DNA from: Clostridiales bacterium
Lineage (GTDB): Bacteria; Bacillota; Clostridia; Oscillospirales; Oscillospiraceae
Assembly: GCA_004554585.1 (NCBI GenBank)
Contig: SFLH01000002.1
Location: 234,855-298,854 of the forward strand
Direction of reading: 5' to 3'
Length of the DNA stretch: 64,000 bases
A program made the position numbers and the translations under genes. Shown one piece after another: positions 24,071 through 32,900 of the stretch. The notes beneath the pieces were generated by a model, which made no database searches, was not told the origin of the DNA, and saw only the letters and a list, made by a program, of their open reading frames with translations. Position 1 is the first letter of the stretch. Every line of letters starts with the position of its first letter.

Positions 24071-24099
24071 TTGCCGAAAACCAATGAATTATGTATACT
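24071..24099 (+). promoter_or_regulatory. Promoter of the LCP gene
   Basis: TTGCCG (24071-24076), 17 bases, TATACT (24094-24099), preceded by an A/T-rich stretch. Confidence 0.8.
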
Positions 24100-24155
24100 A
24101 TATCCACTCATGCGCCTTTGTTCGCAGGGAAACAGACACAAAGGAGACCGATACT

Positions 24156-25262
24156 GTGGCCCAGAAAAAGAAACGCAGACTGAAGAAACGATACCGCGTC
24201 CTCAAGGGCGTATATATTACCGTTGTGGCCTTAGCCGCTGTGATCGTCATCGGCTACGCTCTTCTGAAAGTGGCGGTGCCCGAGCCGGAAATGAAGCAGT
24301 CAACCGCCTCCTCCACCAGCCAGGATGTGGAGAATGTGCCCGGCATGGAGGCCGGCAACCACACCCGGAAAGAGCAGACTTATACCTTCTTGCTCTCCTG
24401 CCCAGACCAAGTCAGCGGCAATGCCGACGCCATCATGCTGGTCACCTATGACGTGCCCAACCAAAAGATCGGCATGCTCTCCATCCCCCGGGATACCTTG
24501 GTGGACCAGTCGGTACCCAAGATCAACTCCTCCCTCCACGGAGGCATCGAGAACCTGCGGGAGGTGGTCTCGGACCTGGTGGGCTTCCCCATCGACTTTA
24601 CCATCAGCATTGACCTGGACGGGTTCGTGGAGCTGGTGGACGCCGTGGGCGGGGTGGACTTCGACGTACCAGTGGAGATGTATTACGACGACCCTACCCA
24701 GGACCTGAGCATCCACTTCCAGCCCGGCATGCAGCATCTGGACGGCCAGGAGGCCATGGAGGTCTGCCGCTTCCGGAAAAACGGCGACGGCACCGGCTAC
24801 CCCTTGGGAGACATCCAGCGCAGCGAGACCGTGCGCAACCTGATGGTCACTGTGGCCAAGAAGCTGGTGTCCAATATCGGCAAGCTGGACCAGTTCGTGG
24901 ACATCATGCAGCGCAACATCGAGACCGACTTGTCCGCCACCGACTTGACCTGGTTCGTCACCAAGGCCGTGGGGGTGAATCTGGACACCGGGGTCACTGG
25001 CAACTCCCTGCCCGGGGACGGCAGCACCTCTTATAAGGGGTACAGCTACTGCTATGAGCTGCTGCCCGGAGAGAGCCTGCAAATGATCAACCAGCTGGTC
25101 AACCCCTTCACCACCGACCTGACCCCGGCGGATGTGAACATCTTCCAGGTCAACGATTCCAACGGACAGGGTGTCCGGGCCGATGCAAGCATGTTTACGC
25201 TGGAAGAGGGCACCTCCTCGGGAACCTCTACGACTACTACAACCACCCCGGAATACGATTGA
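24156..25262 (+). CDS. LytR-CpsA-Psr family wall polymer ligase
   Basis: 368 residues from GTG 24156, 9 bases after AAGGAG; an earlier in-frame ATG at 24084 lies in the promoter. A basic N-terminus is followed by a single membrane helix (about residues 19-38). The LCP domain shows NADAIMLVTYD, the IGMLSIPRDT arginine motif, and RFRKNGDG followed by LGDIQRSETVRN, the conserved arginines that hold the polyprenyl-pyrophosphate. LCP enzymes move anionic glycopolymers from lipid carrier to peptidoglycan outside the cell. A Thr/Ser-rich tail ends the protein. It fits with tagO and mnaA at 49-51 kb. Confidence 0.93.
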   Translation: MAQKKKRRLKKRYRVLKGVYITVVALAAVIVIGYALLKVAVPEPEMKQSTASSTSQDVENVPGMEAGNHTRKEQTYTFLLSCPDQVSGNADAIMLVTYDVPNQKIGMLSIPRDTLVDQSVPKINSSLHGGIENLREVVSDLVGFPIDFTISIDLDGFVELVDAVGGVDFDVPVEMYYDDPTQDLSIHFQPGMQHLDGQEAMEVCRFRKNGDGTGYPLGDIQRSETVRNLMVTVAKKLVSNIGKLDQFVDIMQRNIETDLSATDLTWFVTKAVGVNLDTGVTGNSLPGDGSTSYKGYSYCYELLPGESLQMINQLVNPFTTDLTPADVNIFQVNDSNGQGVRADASMFTLEEGTSSGTSTTTTTTPEYD

Positions 25263-25284
25263 GACAAACCAATTCATCCCTATC

Positions 25285-25317
25285 AGCGGGAGAGACTTCG
25301 GTCTCTCCCGCTTTTTT
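25285..25317 (+). terminator. Terminator of the LCP gene
   Basis: AGCGGGAGAGAC-TTCG-GTCTCTCCCGCT followed by a T6 run: a 12 bp stem with a stable TTCG loop. Confidence 0.93.
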
Positions 25318-25599
25318 ACAGCGCTGACGGATTGCCTCGGATGCAAGTCAAAAGATGCAAGCTTGCAGAAAAATGGCATCTCTGGACGCCGCTGCGCGGC
25401 GGGAGACAGAAAAACCCCTGATTTTCAGACATTAGAAGAGAATAAACATTGAAAGGATATTCAGCAACTTAACAATTTCTACATAATAACTGGAAAGATT
25501 TTTCAAAAAGAACGGGAAAACGGGCAAAAACAACCGAAAAACAAAAAGGTTTCTTGTGCAAATAATGCATATTCGTGTAAAACGACGAAGGAATATCCA
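25318..25599 (+). other. AT-rich non-coding stretch before the permease promoter
   Basis: About 280 bases without a supportable gene, much richer in A and T than the surroundings (A-runs at 25500-25550). A small GC hairpin CGCCGCTGCGCGGCG lies near 25387. Nothing else was recognised. Confidence 0.45.
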
Positions 25600-25627
25600 T
25601 TGCGTTTTGTGAAGAACGTGCTATAAT
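25600..25627 (+). promoter_or_regulatory. Promoter of the permease gene
   Basis: TTGCGT (25600-25605), 16 bases, TATAAT (25622-25627). It leaves a leader of about 110 bases. Confidence 0.65.
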
Positions 25628-25631
25628 TAGC

Positions 25632-25735
25632 ACTGCATCGAGGTAAAGCGCCAGAAGGAGCCGGCAAAGTCGTGATAACGACCTTGCCGGCAGAACCATT
25701 GCAGCGCAAGAAAAGAGACTTTTGTTAGGAGGGAC
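25632..25735 (+). promoter_or_regulatory. Structured 5' leader of the permease gene, unknown class
   Basis: A long hairpin GCCGGCAA-A-GTCGT-GATA-ACGAC-C-TTGCCGGC (25660-25691) stands inside a possible closing stem CTGCA (25633-25637) / TGCAG (25699-25703). Purine-rich internal strands GAGGTAAAGCGCCAGAAGGA and CAGAACCATT flank the hairpin, as in small aptamers. It does not match the purine, TPP, FMN, lysine, glycine, THF or ZTP consensus as I know them. Riboswitch status is an inference. Confidence 0.4.
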
Positions 25736-25744
25736 TGTAAGTTT

Positions 25745-27250
25745 ATGAATCTCATGCTTCCTACCGCCCGGCGGAAAGACGGTGAGAAGCAGCCCTGCAT
25801 CAAGATCTGGAAATTTGACCTGCGCATCCCCTTCATCCATTATGAATGGGAAATTCCAGAAATGATCCAGGCCTGCGTCGTCTTTATGACCGGCTCCGCG
25901 GCCACTGCTTATCTGCAGGACCTGTTTGGATTTACCTTTGAAATGGCCTTGTCCATCGTGTTCGTCCATGAGCTGCTCTACATGGTCAACAACACCCTGG
26001 GCGACCCCCTGATCGGTGGCTGGATTACCCCTGCCGTACCTCTAATCACCGCCTTCCTGCTCAACTTTGAGGGGACGGACCGGATGTACGCCCTGGTGGG
26101 TATGGAGCTCATCCTGGGCCTGATGTACGTCATCCTGGGTGTTACGGGCATCGCCACCAAGATCATCGACATCTGTCCCCAGAGCCTAAAAGCGGGCATC
26201 CTAATAGGATCTGGTTTCGCGGCCTGCTGCGGCACCTACGGTTTCAAGTCTGTGGCCGACGGCGGCGCCGGATTTTTCCAGTACCCCATCTCCTGGTCCA
26301 TCGGCTGCGCACTGGGCCTGTTCCTGCTCTTCTCCAACGGCTTTGGCAAGGTGAAGTTCGGCAGCAAGAGCCGGGCCATCAAGCTGCTGACCAAGGCTGG
26401 CTTCGTGCCCGCCATCATTGTGGCCGGCATCATCGCTATGATCATTGGCGAGTGCGATCTGCCCGACTTCTCCACCGTCACTTCCTTCTGGTTTAACCCC
26501 TTCCCGGGCCTGATGTGGGTGTGGAACAACTTCTCCATCCTGGGCATCGGCATTCCTCCTGCGGAGATCCTGCTCAAGGACCTGCCCATGGCCATCATGT
26601 GCTACGTCATCGCCTTCGGCGACATCGTTGGCGGCACCGCCTTCATGGAGGACACCAAGCGCTATCGTCAGGACGAGTACATCGACGTCAACCCCGACCG
26701 TACCAACATGTGCTGCGGCTTCCGGAACCTCATCGAGGCCTTCTTCAGCCCCACCTGCACCATGTCTGGTCCCCTGTGGTCTGCTATGACCGTGTCTGTG
26801 GCCGAGCGCTATAAGACCGGCAAAGAGAACATGTACTCCATCTTCGGCGGCTCCTGCACCTTCAACACCACCAAGTGGATCTGCCAGCTGATCGTGCCTC
26901 TCATGGCCCTCATCCGGCCTATCCTGCCGCTGGCCATGGCTCAGACCCTGATCATCCAGGCCTTCGGCTCCTTCTACGTGGGCATCAACATGTGCCGCAC
27001 CAACGTGGAGCGCGGTGTGGCGGGCATCACCGCCGGCGCCATCGCCACCTGTGCCAACCCGTCCTACGGTTTGTTCGTGGGCATTGCTCTGTGTATCGTC
27101 ATGGAGATCATCGGCATGTCCAAGAAGGAGCGCCGCGCCAATGTGGAGGAAGGCATCGAGATTTACCTCCACAACACCCGCGCCGAGCTGGACGAGCAGG
27201 ACGCCAAGGACGCTGCCAAGGCAGCAGCCAAAGCGGCCAAGAAGGCCTGA
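25745..27250 (+). CDS. UraA-fold (NCS2/SLC23-SLC26-like) permease, substrate unknown
   Basis: 501 residues, strongly hydrophobic, with an estimated 12 to 14 membrane helices. An N-terminal cytoplasmic segment of about 35 residues (IKIWKFDLRIPFIHYEWEIP) precedes them. The segment IAFGDIVGGTAFMEDTKRY with DEYIDVNPDRTNMCCGFRN and the SGPLW that follows corresponds to the substrate half-helix region of UraA-like carriers. It is distantly like the DUF3360/SLC23-type permeases. The tail is an Ala/Lys-rich helix (DAAKAAAKAAKKA). It stands alone with its own promoter, structured leader and terminator. Xanthine, uracil or an anion are all possible substrates; none is shown. Confidence 0.7.
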   Translation: MNLMLPTARRKDGEKQPCIKIWKFDLRIPFIHYEWEIPEMIQACVVFMTGSAATAYLQDLFGFTFEMALSIVFVHELLYMVNNTLGDPLIGGWITPAVPLITAFLLNFEGTDRMYALVGMELILGLMYVILGVTGIATKIIDICPQSLKAGILIGSGFAACCGTYGFKSVADGGAGFFQYPISWSIGCALGLFLLFSNGFGKVKFGSKSRAIKLLTKAGFVPAIIVAGIIAMIIGECDLPDFSTVTSFWFNPFPGLMWVWNNFSILGIGIPPAEILLKDLPMAIMCYVIAFGDIVGGTAFMEDTKRYRQDEYIDVNPDRTNMCCGFRNLIEAFFSPTCTMSGPLWSAMTVSVAERYKTGKENMYSIFGGSCTFNTTKWICQLIVPLMALIRPILPLAMAQTLIIQAFGSFYVGINMCRTNVERGVAGITAGAIATCANPSYGLFVGIALCIVMEIIGMSKKERRANVEEGIEIYLHNTRAELDEQDAKDAAKAAAKAAKKA

Positions 27251-27306
27251 TTGCCCCATCCTCCCCCGCAACTCCTTACAGCGCGACCTCAACCGATGTT
27301 TTCCCA

Positions 27307-27346
27307 AAGACCCCGGGCCTCCCTCTGGGAGGGTCCGGGGTCTTTT
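27307..27346 (+). terminator. Terminator of the permease gene
   Basis: AAAGACCCCGG and CCGGGGTCTTT enclose an inner CCTCCC/GGGAGG stem, followed by TTTT. Confidence 0.9.
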
Positions 27347-27362
27347 CTCCTGCTGAAAGGAC

Positions 27363-27396
27363 AAAAAACCCCCTCTCCGCCGTTGGGAGAGGGGGT
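27363..27396 (-). terminator. Terminator of dcd
   Basis: On the minus strand, ACCCCCTCTCC and GGAGAGGGGGT form the stem, followed by six T (27368-27363). Confidence 0.88.
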
Positions 27397-27415
27397 GGGG
27401 AAGTGATGGTTGTGG

Positions 27416-27949
27416 TTATTTGTGCTGGTCCCGGAGGAAGTCTTTGTAAAGCATGCTGGGCTGCACGCCGGTGTTGTTCTGGTATTTGCCCGAGTCGTAC
27501 TTCTCATACTCCCCCTGGATGGTGTGGTAGTAGATCTGGCAGATCTCCACATTGGGGTAGATGACGATGGGGTGGATGCAGAACATCTCCAAAGTCCAGT
27601 AACCGGCAAAGCCCACGTCGCCAAAGCCGGCGGTCACGTGGATGAACAGCCCCAGCCGTCCCACGGAAGAGCGCCCCTCCAGCATGGGCACGAACTGGTC
27701 GGTCTTGGTGTACTCCAGGGTGCGGCCCAGGTAGAGCTTGTTGGTTTCCAGCAACAGACCCTCCTCTGGGATGATCAAGTGCTTTGTGGGGTTGTTGGCC
27801 TTCATGTCCAGGGTGTCGGTGTCGTAGACCAACAGCTCGTTGGACAGGCGTAGGTTGTAGCTGTTGGGGTTGAGCTGAGAGGGGCGGTAGGGCTCGATGA
27901 TGATGTTTCCACCCAGGTTCTTTTTGATCTCTTCACCGGAGAGCAGCAT
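27416..27949 (-). CDS. dcd: dCTP deaminase
   Basis: 177 residues. QLNPNSYNLRL and the conserved EGRSSVGRLGLFIHVTAGF contain the substrate and catalytic residues of the trimeric Dcd/Dut fold, and FAGYWTLEMF completes it. The enzyme makes dUTP (or dUMP if bifunctional) from dCTP. ATG 27949 follows GGGGGAACCTCC. It is transcribed alone; the upstream region is very AT-rich and carries a weak NrdR-like box. Confidence 0.93.
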   Translation of the reverse strand: MLLSGEEIKKNLGGNIIIEPYRPSQLNPNSYNLRLSNELLVYDTDTLDMKANNPTKHLIIPEEGLLLETNKLYLGRTLEYTKTDQFVPMLEGRSSVGRLGLFIHVTAGFGDVGFAGYWTLEMFCIHPIVIYPNVEICQIYYHTIQGEYEKYDSGKYQNNTGVQPSMLYKDFLRDQHK

Positions 27950-27975
27950 GGAGGTTCCCCCTTACATTATATATA

Positions 27976-27991
27976 ATACTATATGTGGTAA
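27976..27991. promoter_or_regulatory. Weak NrdR-like box upstream of dcd
   Basis: The 16 bases resemble ACACTATATATTGTGT at 11 positions by eye. NrdR normally uses two such boxes about 31 bases apart, and a convincing second copy is missing, so this is tentative. Confidence 0.2.
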
Positions 27992-28048
27992 TACCATAGT
28001 ATACGGGACAAAGGCGCACGGAAGGTCATACAAGCCGACCGAGCAGCG

Positions 28049-28402
28049 TCACGGCGCCGGCGGGTGGGCGTGGCCTAGCTGGTCGAACTGGGTGCAGATG
28101 CCCTTGATGCAGGTCTGCAGGGCCCGGCGGAGATGGCCGTAATAGGTCTGGGCCAGCAAGGTGGTCAGGGGTTCGGGCCCCCGGTGGAGGTCGTAACCCG
28201 TAAGCAGCTCCCGGATGAAGCGGCGGCCCAGCTCGGTGGCCATGGTGCAGTCGGCGTCTAGGATGGTCCCTTCGGGGGTCTGGACGGTGACCACCAGCAC
28301 CAGGTGGTTGTATAGTTTTTGGGCGGTGGTGTTCTCCGGCAGTTTGGCGTAGCCGGACAAAAAGACCTTGGGCACGCAGGCTCCCTCCCTGGATATTTTC
28401 AT
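28049..28402 (-). CDS. DUF3870 domain protein
   Basis: 117 residues. VFLSGYAKLPENTTAQKLYN and the ILDADCTMATELGRRFIREL segment match DUF3870, a small clostridial family with no known function. There is no signal peptide or membrane helix. The TYYGHLRRALQTCIKGICTQ helix near the C-terminus is typical of the family. It is oriented like dcd but separated by about 100 bases with AT-rich sequence, so it may have its own transcript. Confidence 0.75.
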   Translation of the reverse strand: MKISREGACVPKVFLSGYAKLPENTTAQKLYNHLVLVVTVQTPEGTILDADCTMATELGRRFIRELLTGYDLHRGPEPLTTLLAQTYYGHLRRALQTCIKGICTQFDQLGHAHPPAP

Positions 28403-28580
28403 ACGAAATCACTCTATCACACTATGCCGGGGATGTCAAGAAGAGGGGAAATAGGCAAAATGATAGCAAAATCAGGGGGTAGCGGCCTCTAAGTTAGTTC
28501 TTGCTAATAAAGAAAAGGGGGCACTCTGGTGAAAAACTATAGAAAAAAACAAAAAATCAGAAAAAATGCCGGGAAGCATG

Positions 28581-28609
28581 TTGACATTCTGTCTTGATCG
28601 GAGGATAAT
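28581..28609 (+). promoter_or_regulatory. Promoter of the polyferredoxin-PFOR operon
   Basis: TTGACA (28581-28586), 17 bases, GATAAT (28604-28609), in an AT-rich 260 base gap; the leader is about 50 bases. Confidence 0.85.
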
Positions 28610-28664
28610 ATCACTGGATTTTTAGGAACCCCCGCGAAGCATTATTTAAGGATGTGAATTACGT

Positions 28665-29939
28665 ATGCAGCCAAACAATCTTGCAAAAGAAGTTCGGAAG
28701 CTCCTTCCGGGCGGAGACTGCACCGGCCGCGGCGGATGCGGATTTGCCACTTGTGACAAATGCGCCCAAGCCATCGCGGAAGGCGGTCCGGCCAATCTAT
28801 GTCCGGCCTGCACGGACGAAGCCGTTGCTGCCATTGCTGCCCTCACCGGCGGCCAGGTGGTCCCTGCCAAGCATGAAATGGCATTCATCAAATGTTCCGG
28901 TTGTGCCGCCGGGAAGTCCAGACTGAGAGTTTATGGCTCCTGCGAGGAGGCCGTCAAGAGCGGCTTTGCTCCCGGCGAGTGCACCTATGGGTGCGTGGGC
29001 GCCGGCTCCTGCGTGGCCGCCTGTACCTTTGGGGCCATGTCCATCGTGGACGGCAACGTCCAGGTGGACAAGGACAAGTGCAACGGCTGCGGCGCCTGCG
29101 CCAACGCCTGCGTGCAGAAGCTCATCCACATGGTGCCCGACGACGCCTCCAACTTCGTGCCCTGCTCCAACCAGGACGAAGAGGAGGTTGCCCTGCGTCT
29201 GTGCGGCCACAGCTGCATCGGCTGCGGCGACTGCGTGGAGGCATGTCCCCAGGACGCCATCTCCGTGGTGGACAACTGCGCCACCATCGACTATGAGAAG
29301 TGCGTGGGCTGCGTGGCCTGCACTGTCTCCTGCCGCAAGAAGATCATTGAGGATACCTATCACGACCTGACCAAGCTCAAGTCCACCGTGGCCTTTGTCC
29401 GCTGCCGCGGCGGCTGGCACAACCACGAGGTGTACGCCAAGGCTGGTGCCACCACCTGCCGCGAGGCCGTGCAGCTGAGCCTGGACGGCCACTGCAACTA
29501 CGGCTGCGCCGGGTTTGGCGACTGCGTGAAGGCCTGCCGCTTTGGCGCACTGGAGATTGTCCAGGGTACCGCCAAGGTCAACCCCGACAAGTGCGTCGGC
29601 TGTACCGCCTGCGTCCACGTCTGCCCCCAGGAGCTGCCTGTCATCCTGCCCTACAAGGGCGCCAAGATGGTTCCCTGCGCCTCCAAGGACGACCCCGAGC
29701 TGCGTAAGCAGCTATGCTGGGTGGGCTGCGTCGGCTGTGGCGACTGTGTGGACAACTGCCCGGACGGCCTGATCCATCTGGAGGACGGCCGCGCTGTCAT
29801 TGAGCCCGTGGCCTGCGAGGACTGCAACATCTGCTCCTATGTCTGCCCCAACGGCGTGATCACCGGACGGGAGATGCCGGAGTTCACTTATGTTCAGGTT
29901 CGTGCCATGGCGGCACAGAAAGGAGGCGCGGCGAAATGA
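28665..29939 (+). CDS. RnfB-like soluble polyferredoxin with duplicated ferredoxin modules
   Basis: 424 residues, ATG 28665 after AAGGATG. An N-terminal Fe-S motif (CTGRGGCGFATC) resembles the RnfB 4Fe-4S domain. Eight further cysteine motifs follow: CTYGCVGAGSCVAAC, CNGCGACANAC, CIGCGDCVEAC, CVGCVACTVSC, CNYGCAGFGDCVKAC, CVGCTACVHVC, CVGCGDCVDNC and CEDCNICSYVC. The block of about residues 85-225 is repeated at 245-410, so an RnfB-type ferredoxin has been duplicated. Up to nine [4Fe-4S] clusters are possible. There is no membrane helix and no other rnf gene, so it is soluble. The ATGA overlap with the PFOR gene suggests that it carries electrons from PFOR. Confidence 0.88.
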   Translation: MQPNNLAKEVRKLLPGGDCTGRGGCGFATCDKCAQAIAEGGPANLCPACTDEAVAAIAALTGGQVVPAKHEMAFIKCSGCAAGKSRLRVYGSCEEAVKSGFAPGECTYGCVGAGSCVAACTFGAMSIVDGNVQVDKDKCNGCGACANACVQKLIHMVPDDASNFVPCSNQDEEEVALRLCGHSCIGCGDCVEACPQDAISVVDNCATIDYEKCVGCVACTVSCRKKIIEDTYHDLTKLKSTVAFVRCRGGWHNHEVYAKAGATTCREAVQLSLDGHCNYGCAGFGDCVKACRFGALEIVQGTAKVNPDKCVGCTACVHVCPQELPVILPYKGAKMVPCASKDDPELRKQLCWVGCVGCGDCVDNCPDGLIHLEDGRAVIEPVACEDCNICSYVCPNGVITGREMPEFTYVQVRAMAAQKGGAAK

Positions 29940-32900
29940 AAGACACCAGACCCTTTAAGAGCATGGACGCCAACGCGGCCGCTGGCCACGTGGCCTATGC
30001 CTTCACCGAAGTCGCTGCAATTTACCCCATCACCCCCTCCTCCCCCATGGCGGAGCACGTGGATGAATGGGCCAACCAGGACCGGAGAAACATCTTCGGC
30101 AACCGTGTGAACATCGTGGAAATGGAGTCTGAGGCCGGCGCTGCCGGTGCCGTCCACGGTTCTCTGTCCACCGGCGCCCTGACCACCACCTTCACCGCCT
30201 CTCAGGGCCTGCTGCTGATGATCCCCAACCTGTATAAGATCGCCGGCGAGGGCCTGCCCGGCGTGTTCCACGTAGCAGCCCGTACCCTGACCACCCACGC
30301 CCTGTCCATCTTCGGCGACCATCAGGACGTGATGGCCTGCCGCGGTACCGGCATGGCCATGCTGGCCTCCGGTACGCCCCAAGAAGTTATGGACCTGGCC
30401 CCTGTGGCTCACTTGTCTGCTATCCAGGCCAGCATGGGATTCATCAACTTCTTCGACGGCTTCCGCACCTCCCACGAGATCCAGAAGCTGCGCACTTGGG
30501 AGTATGACACCCTGAAGGAGATGGTGGACTGGGAGGCCCTGGACCGCTTCCATCAGCAGGCTAACCTGCCCCACCACCCCTACCACCGCGGCTCCAACGA
30601 GCCCCCGGAGACCTTCTTCCAGCACCGTGAGGCCTCCAACACCGCCTACAACAACCTGGTGGATGTTGTGGTGGAGAACATGAACAAGGTCAACGCCGCC
30701 ATCGGTACCAACTACAAGCCCTTCAACTACTACGGTGCACCCGACGCCACCGACGTGATCGTGGCCATGGGTTCCGTCTGCGGTACCCTGGAGGAAGTGG
30801 TGGACGTGATGACCGCTCAGGGCGCCAAGGTCGGCGTGCTGGAGGTTCACCTGTTCCGTCCCTTCTCCCCCAAGCATATGCTCTCTGAGCTGCCCGAGAC
30901 CGTCCAGCGCATCGCCGTTCTGGACCGGACCAAGGAGCCCGGCGCCTTCGGCGAGCCCCTGTATCTGGACGTGACGGCCGTGCTCAACGACGCCGGTCGT
31001 ACCGGCATCCGGGTCATCGGCGGCCGCTATGGCTTGTCCTCCAAGGACACCACCCCCGCCGACATGTACTCCGTCTTCCAGCACCTGGCCAAGGGCGGCC
31101 ACAACCACTTCACCGTGAGCATCGAGGACGACGTAACCCACCTGTCCATCGACAAGTGCGAGTTCGAGATGCCCCACGATCCCACCCAGGCTTCCGTGAA
31201 GTTCTGGGGCATCGGCTCCGACGGTCTGGTGGGTGCCTCCAAGAACACCTCCAAGATCATCGGCGACCACACCGACAAGTACGTCCAGGCCTATTTCCAG
31301 TACGACTCCAAGAAGTCCGGCGGCCTGACCATCAGCCACCTGCGCTTTGGCGACAAGCCCATCCGCTCCTCCTACTACGTGGGCGCTGCTGACTGCGTGG
31401 TCTGCGGCAACCCCGCCTACATTGGCAAGTACGACATGGTGCGGGACGTGAAGCCCGGCGGCATCTTCATGCTCAACTGCGACTGGGAAGGCAAAGAGCT
31501 GGAGGCCCGTCTGCCCGCCGATATCAAGCGGGCCATCGCCAAGAAGAAGATCAAGTTCTACACCTGCGATGCGGTGAACATCGCCCGCAGCATCGGTCTG
31601 AAGGGCCGTATCAACACCATCATCCAGTCCGCTTACTTCAAGCTGGCTGACCTGATCCCTGCCGACAAGGCCATCGAGTACATGAAGCAGGGCATCATCA
31701 ACGACTATGGCACCAAGGGCCAGAACGTGGTGGACATGAACGTGGCCGCCGTCATGGCCGGCCAGACCGCCGCCAAGCAGGTGAAGGTCCCCGCCAGCTG
31801 GGCCAAGGCCAAGGACGAGGAGAAGCCCGAGCTGAAGCTCAACACCGTCAACGCCGAGCAGGACGCTTACGTGCGCAACATCCTCATCCCCACCAACAAC
31901 CTGGAGGGCGACGCTCTGCCCGTCTCCGCCTTCCTGCCCTATGTCACCGGTAAGGTGCCCTCCGGCACTGCCGCCTTTGAGAAGCGCGGCATCGCCGTGG
32001 ACATCCCCGTCTGGCATGCTGAGAACTGCACCCAGTGTAACTGGTGCTCCACTGTCTGCCCCCACGCCGTGGTGCGTCCCTTCGTGCTCAAGCCTGAGGA
32101 CGCTGAGGGCCTGACCACCGTGGACAGCAAGACCAACCCTGGCAAGAAGTTCATGATCGCCGTCTCCGCTGAGGACTGTACCGGCTGCGGTTCCTGCGTG
32201 GAGATGTGCCCGGCCCACGGCAAAGCTCTGTCCATGGAGCGCGCCGCCGACCGGATGAAGAAGGATCAGGAGATCTTCGAGTACGCCAAGAAGGTGGGCG
32301 TGCAGAGAGGTTCCGGCAAGACCGTCAAGGAGTCTCAGTTCCTGCGGCCTTACCTGGAGTACTCCGGCGCCTGCCCCGGCTGCGGCGAGACGCCTTATGC
32401 CAAGCTGGTCACCCAGCTCTTCGGCGACCACGCCATCATCGCCAACGCCACCGGCTGCTCCTCCATCTGGGGCGCTTCCGTGCCCAGCATGCCCTACGTG
32501 GTGGATGAAAACGGCCGCGGTCCCGCTTGGGCCAACTCCCTGTTCGAGGACAACGCCGAGTTCGGCTACGGCATGTCCGTGAGTATGCGCACCCGCCGCA
32601 ACGCCATCAAGACCGTGGTGGAGCGCCTGGCTAAGAACCCCGCCTTCGCCGGCACCGCCAAGGCTTGGCTGGAGAAGATGAACACCTCCGACTCTAACCA
32701 CCTGGGTGAGGCCCTGGTGGAGCTGTGCAAGATCTATCCCGAGAACGAGGACGCCCAGTACCTCATCAAGAATTCCGACCTGCTGGGCAAGCCCTCCATG
32801 TGGATCTTCGGCGGCGACGGCTGGGCCTACGACATCGGCTACGGTGGCCTGGACCACATCCTGGCCTCCCGCGAGAACTTCAACGTTCTGGTCTTCGACA

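Noticed and set aside
25632..25735. Known riboswitch classes (purine, TPP, FMN, lysine, glycine, THF, ZTP) for the permease leader
   Set aside because: The conserved core sequences of these classes are not present; kept as an unassigned leader.
28665..29939. Membrane Rnf complex
   Set aside because: Only an RnfB-like protein is present, without membrane helix, and no rnfA, C, D, E or G is adjacent.
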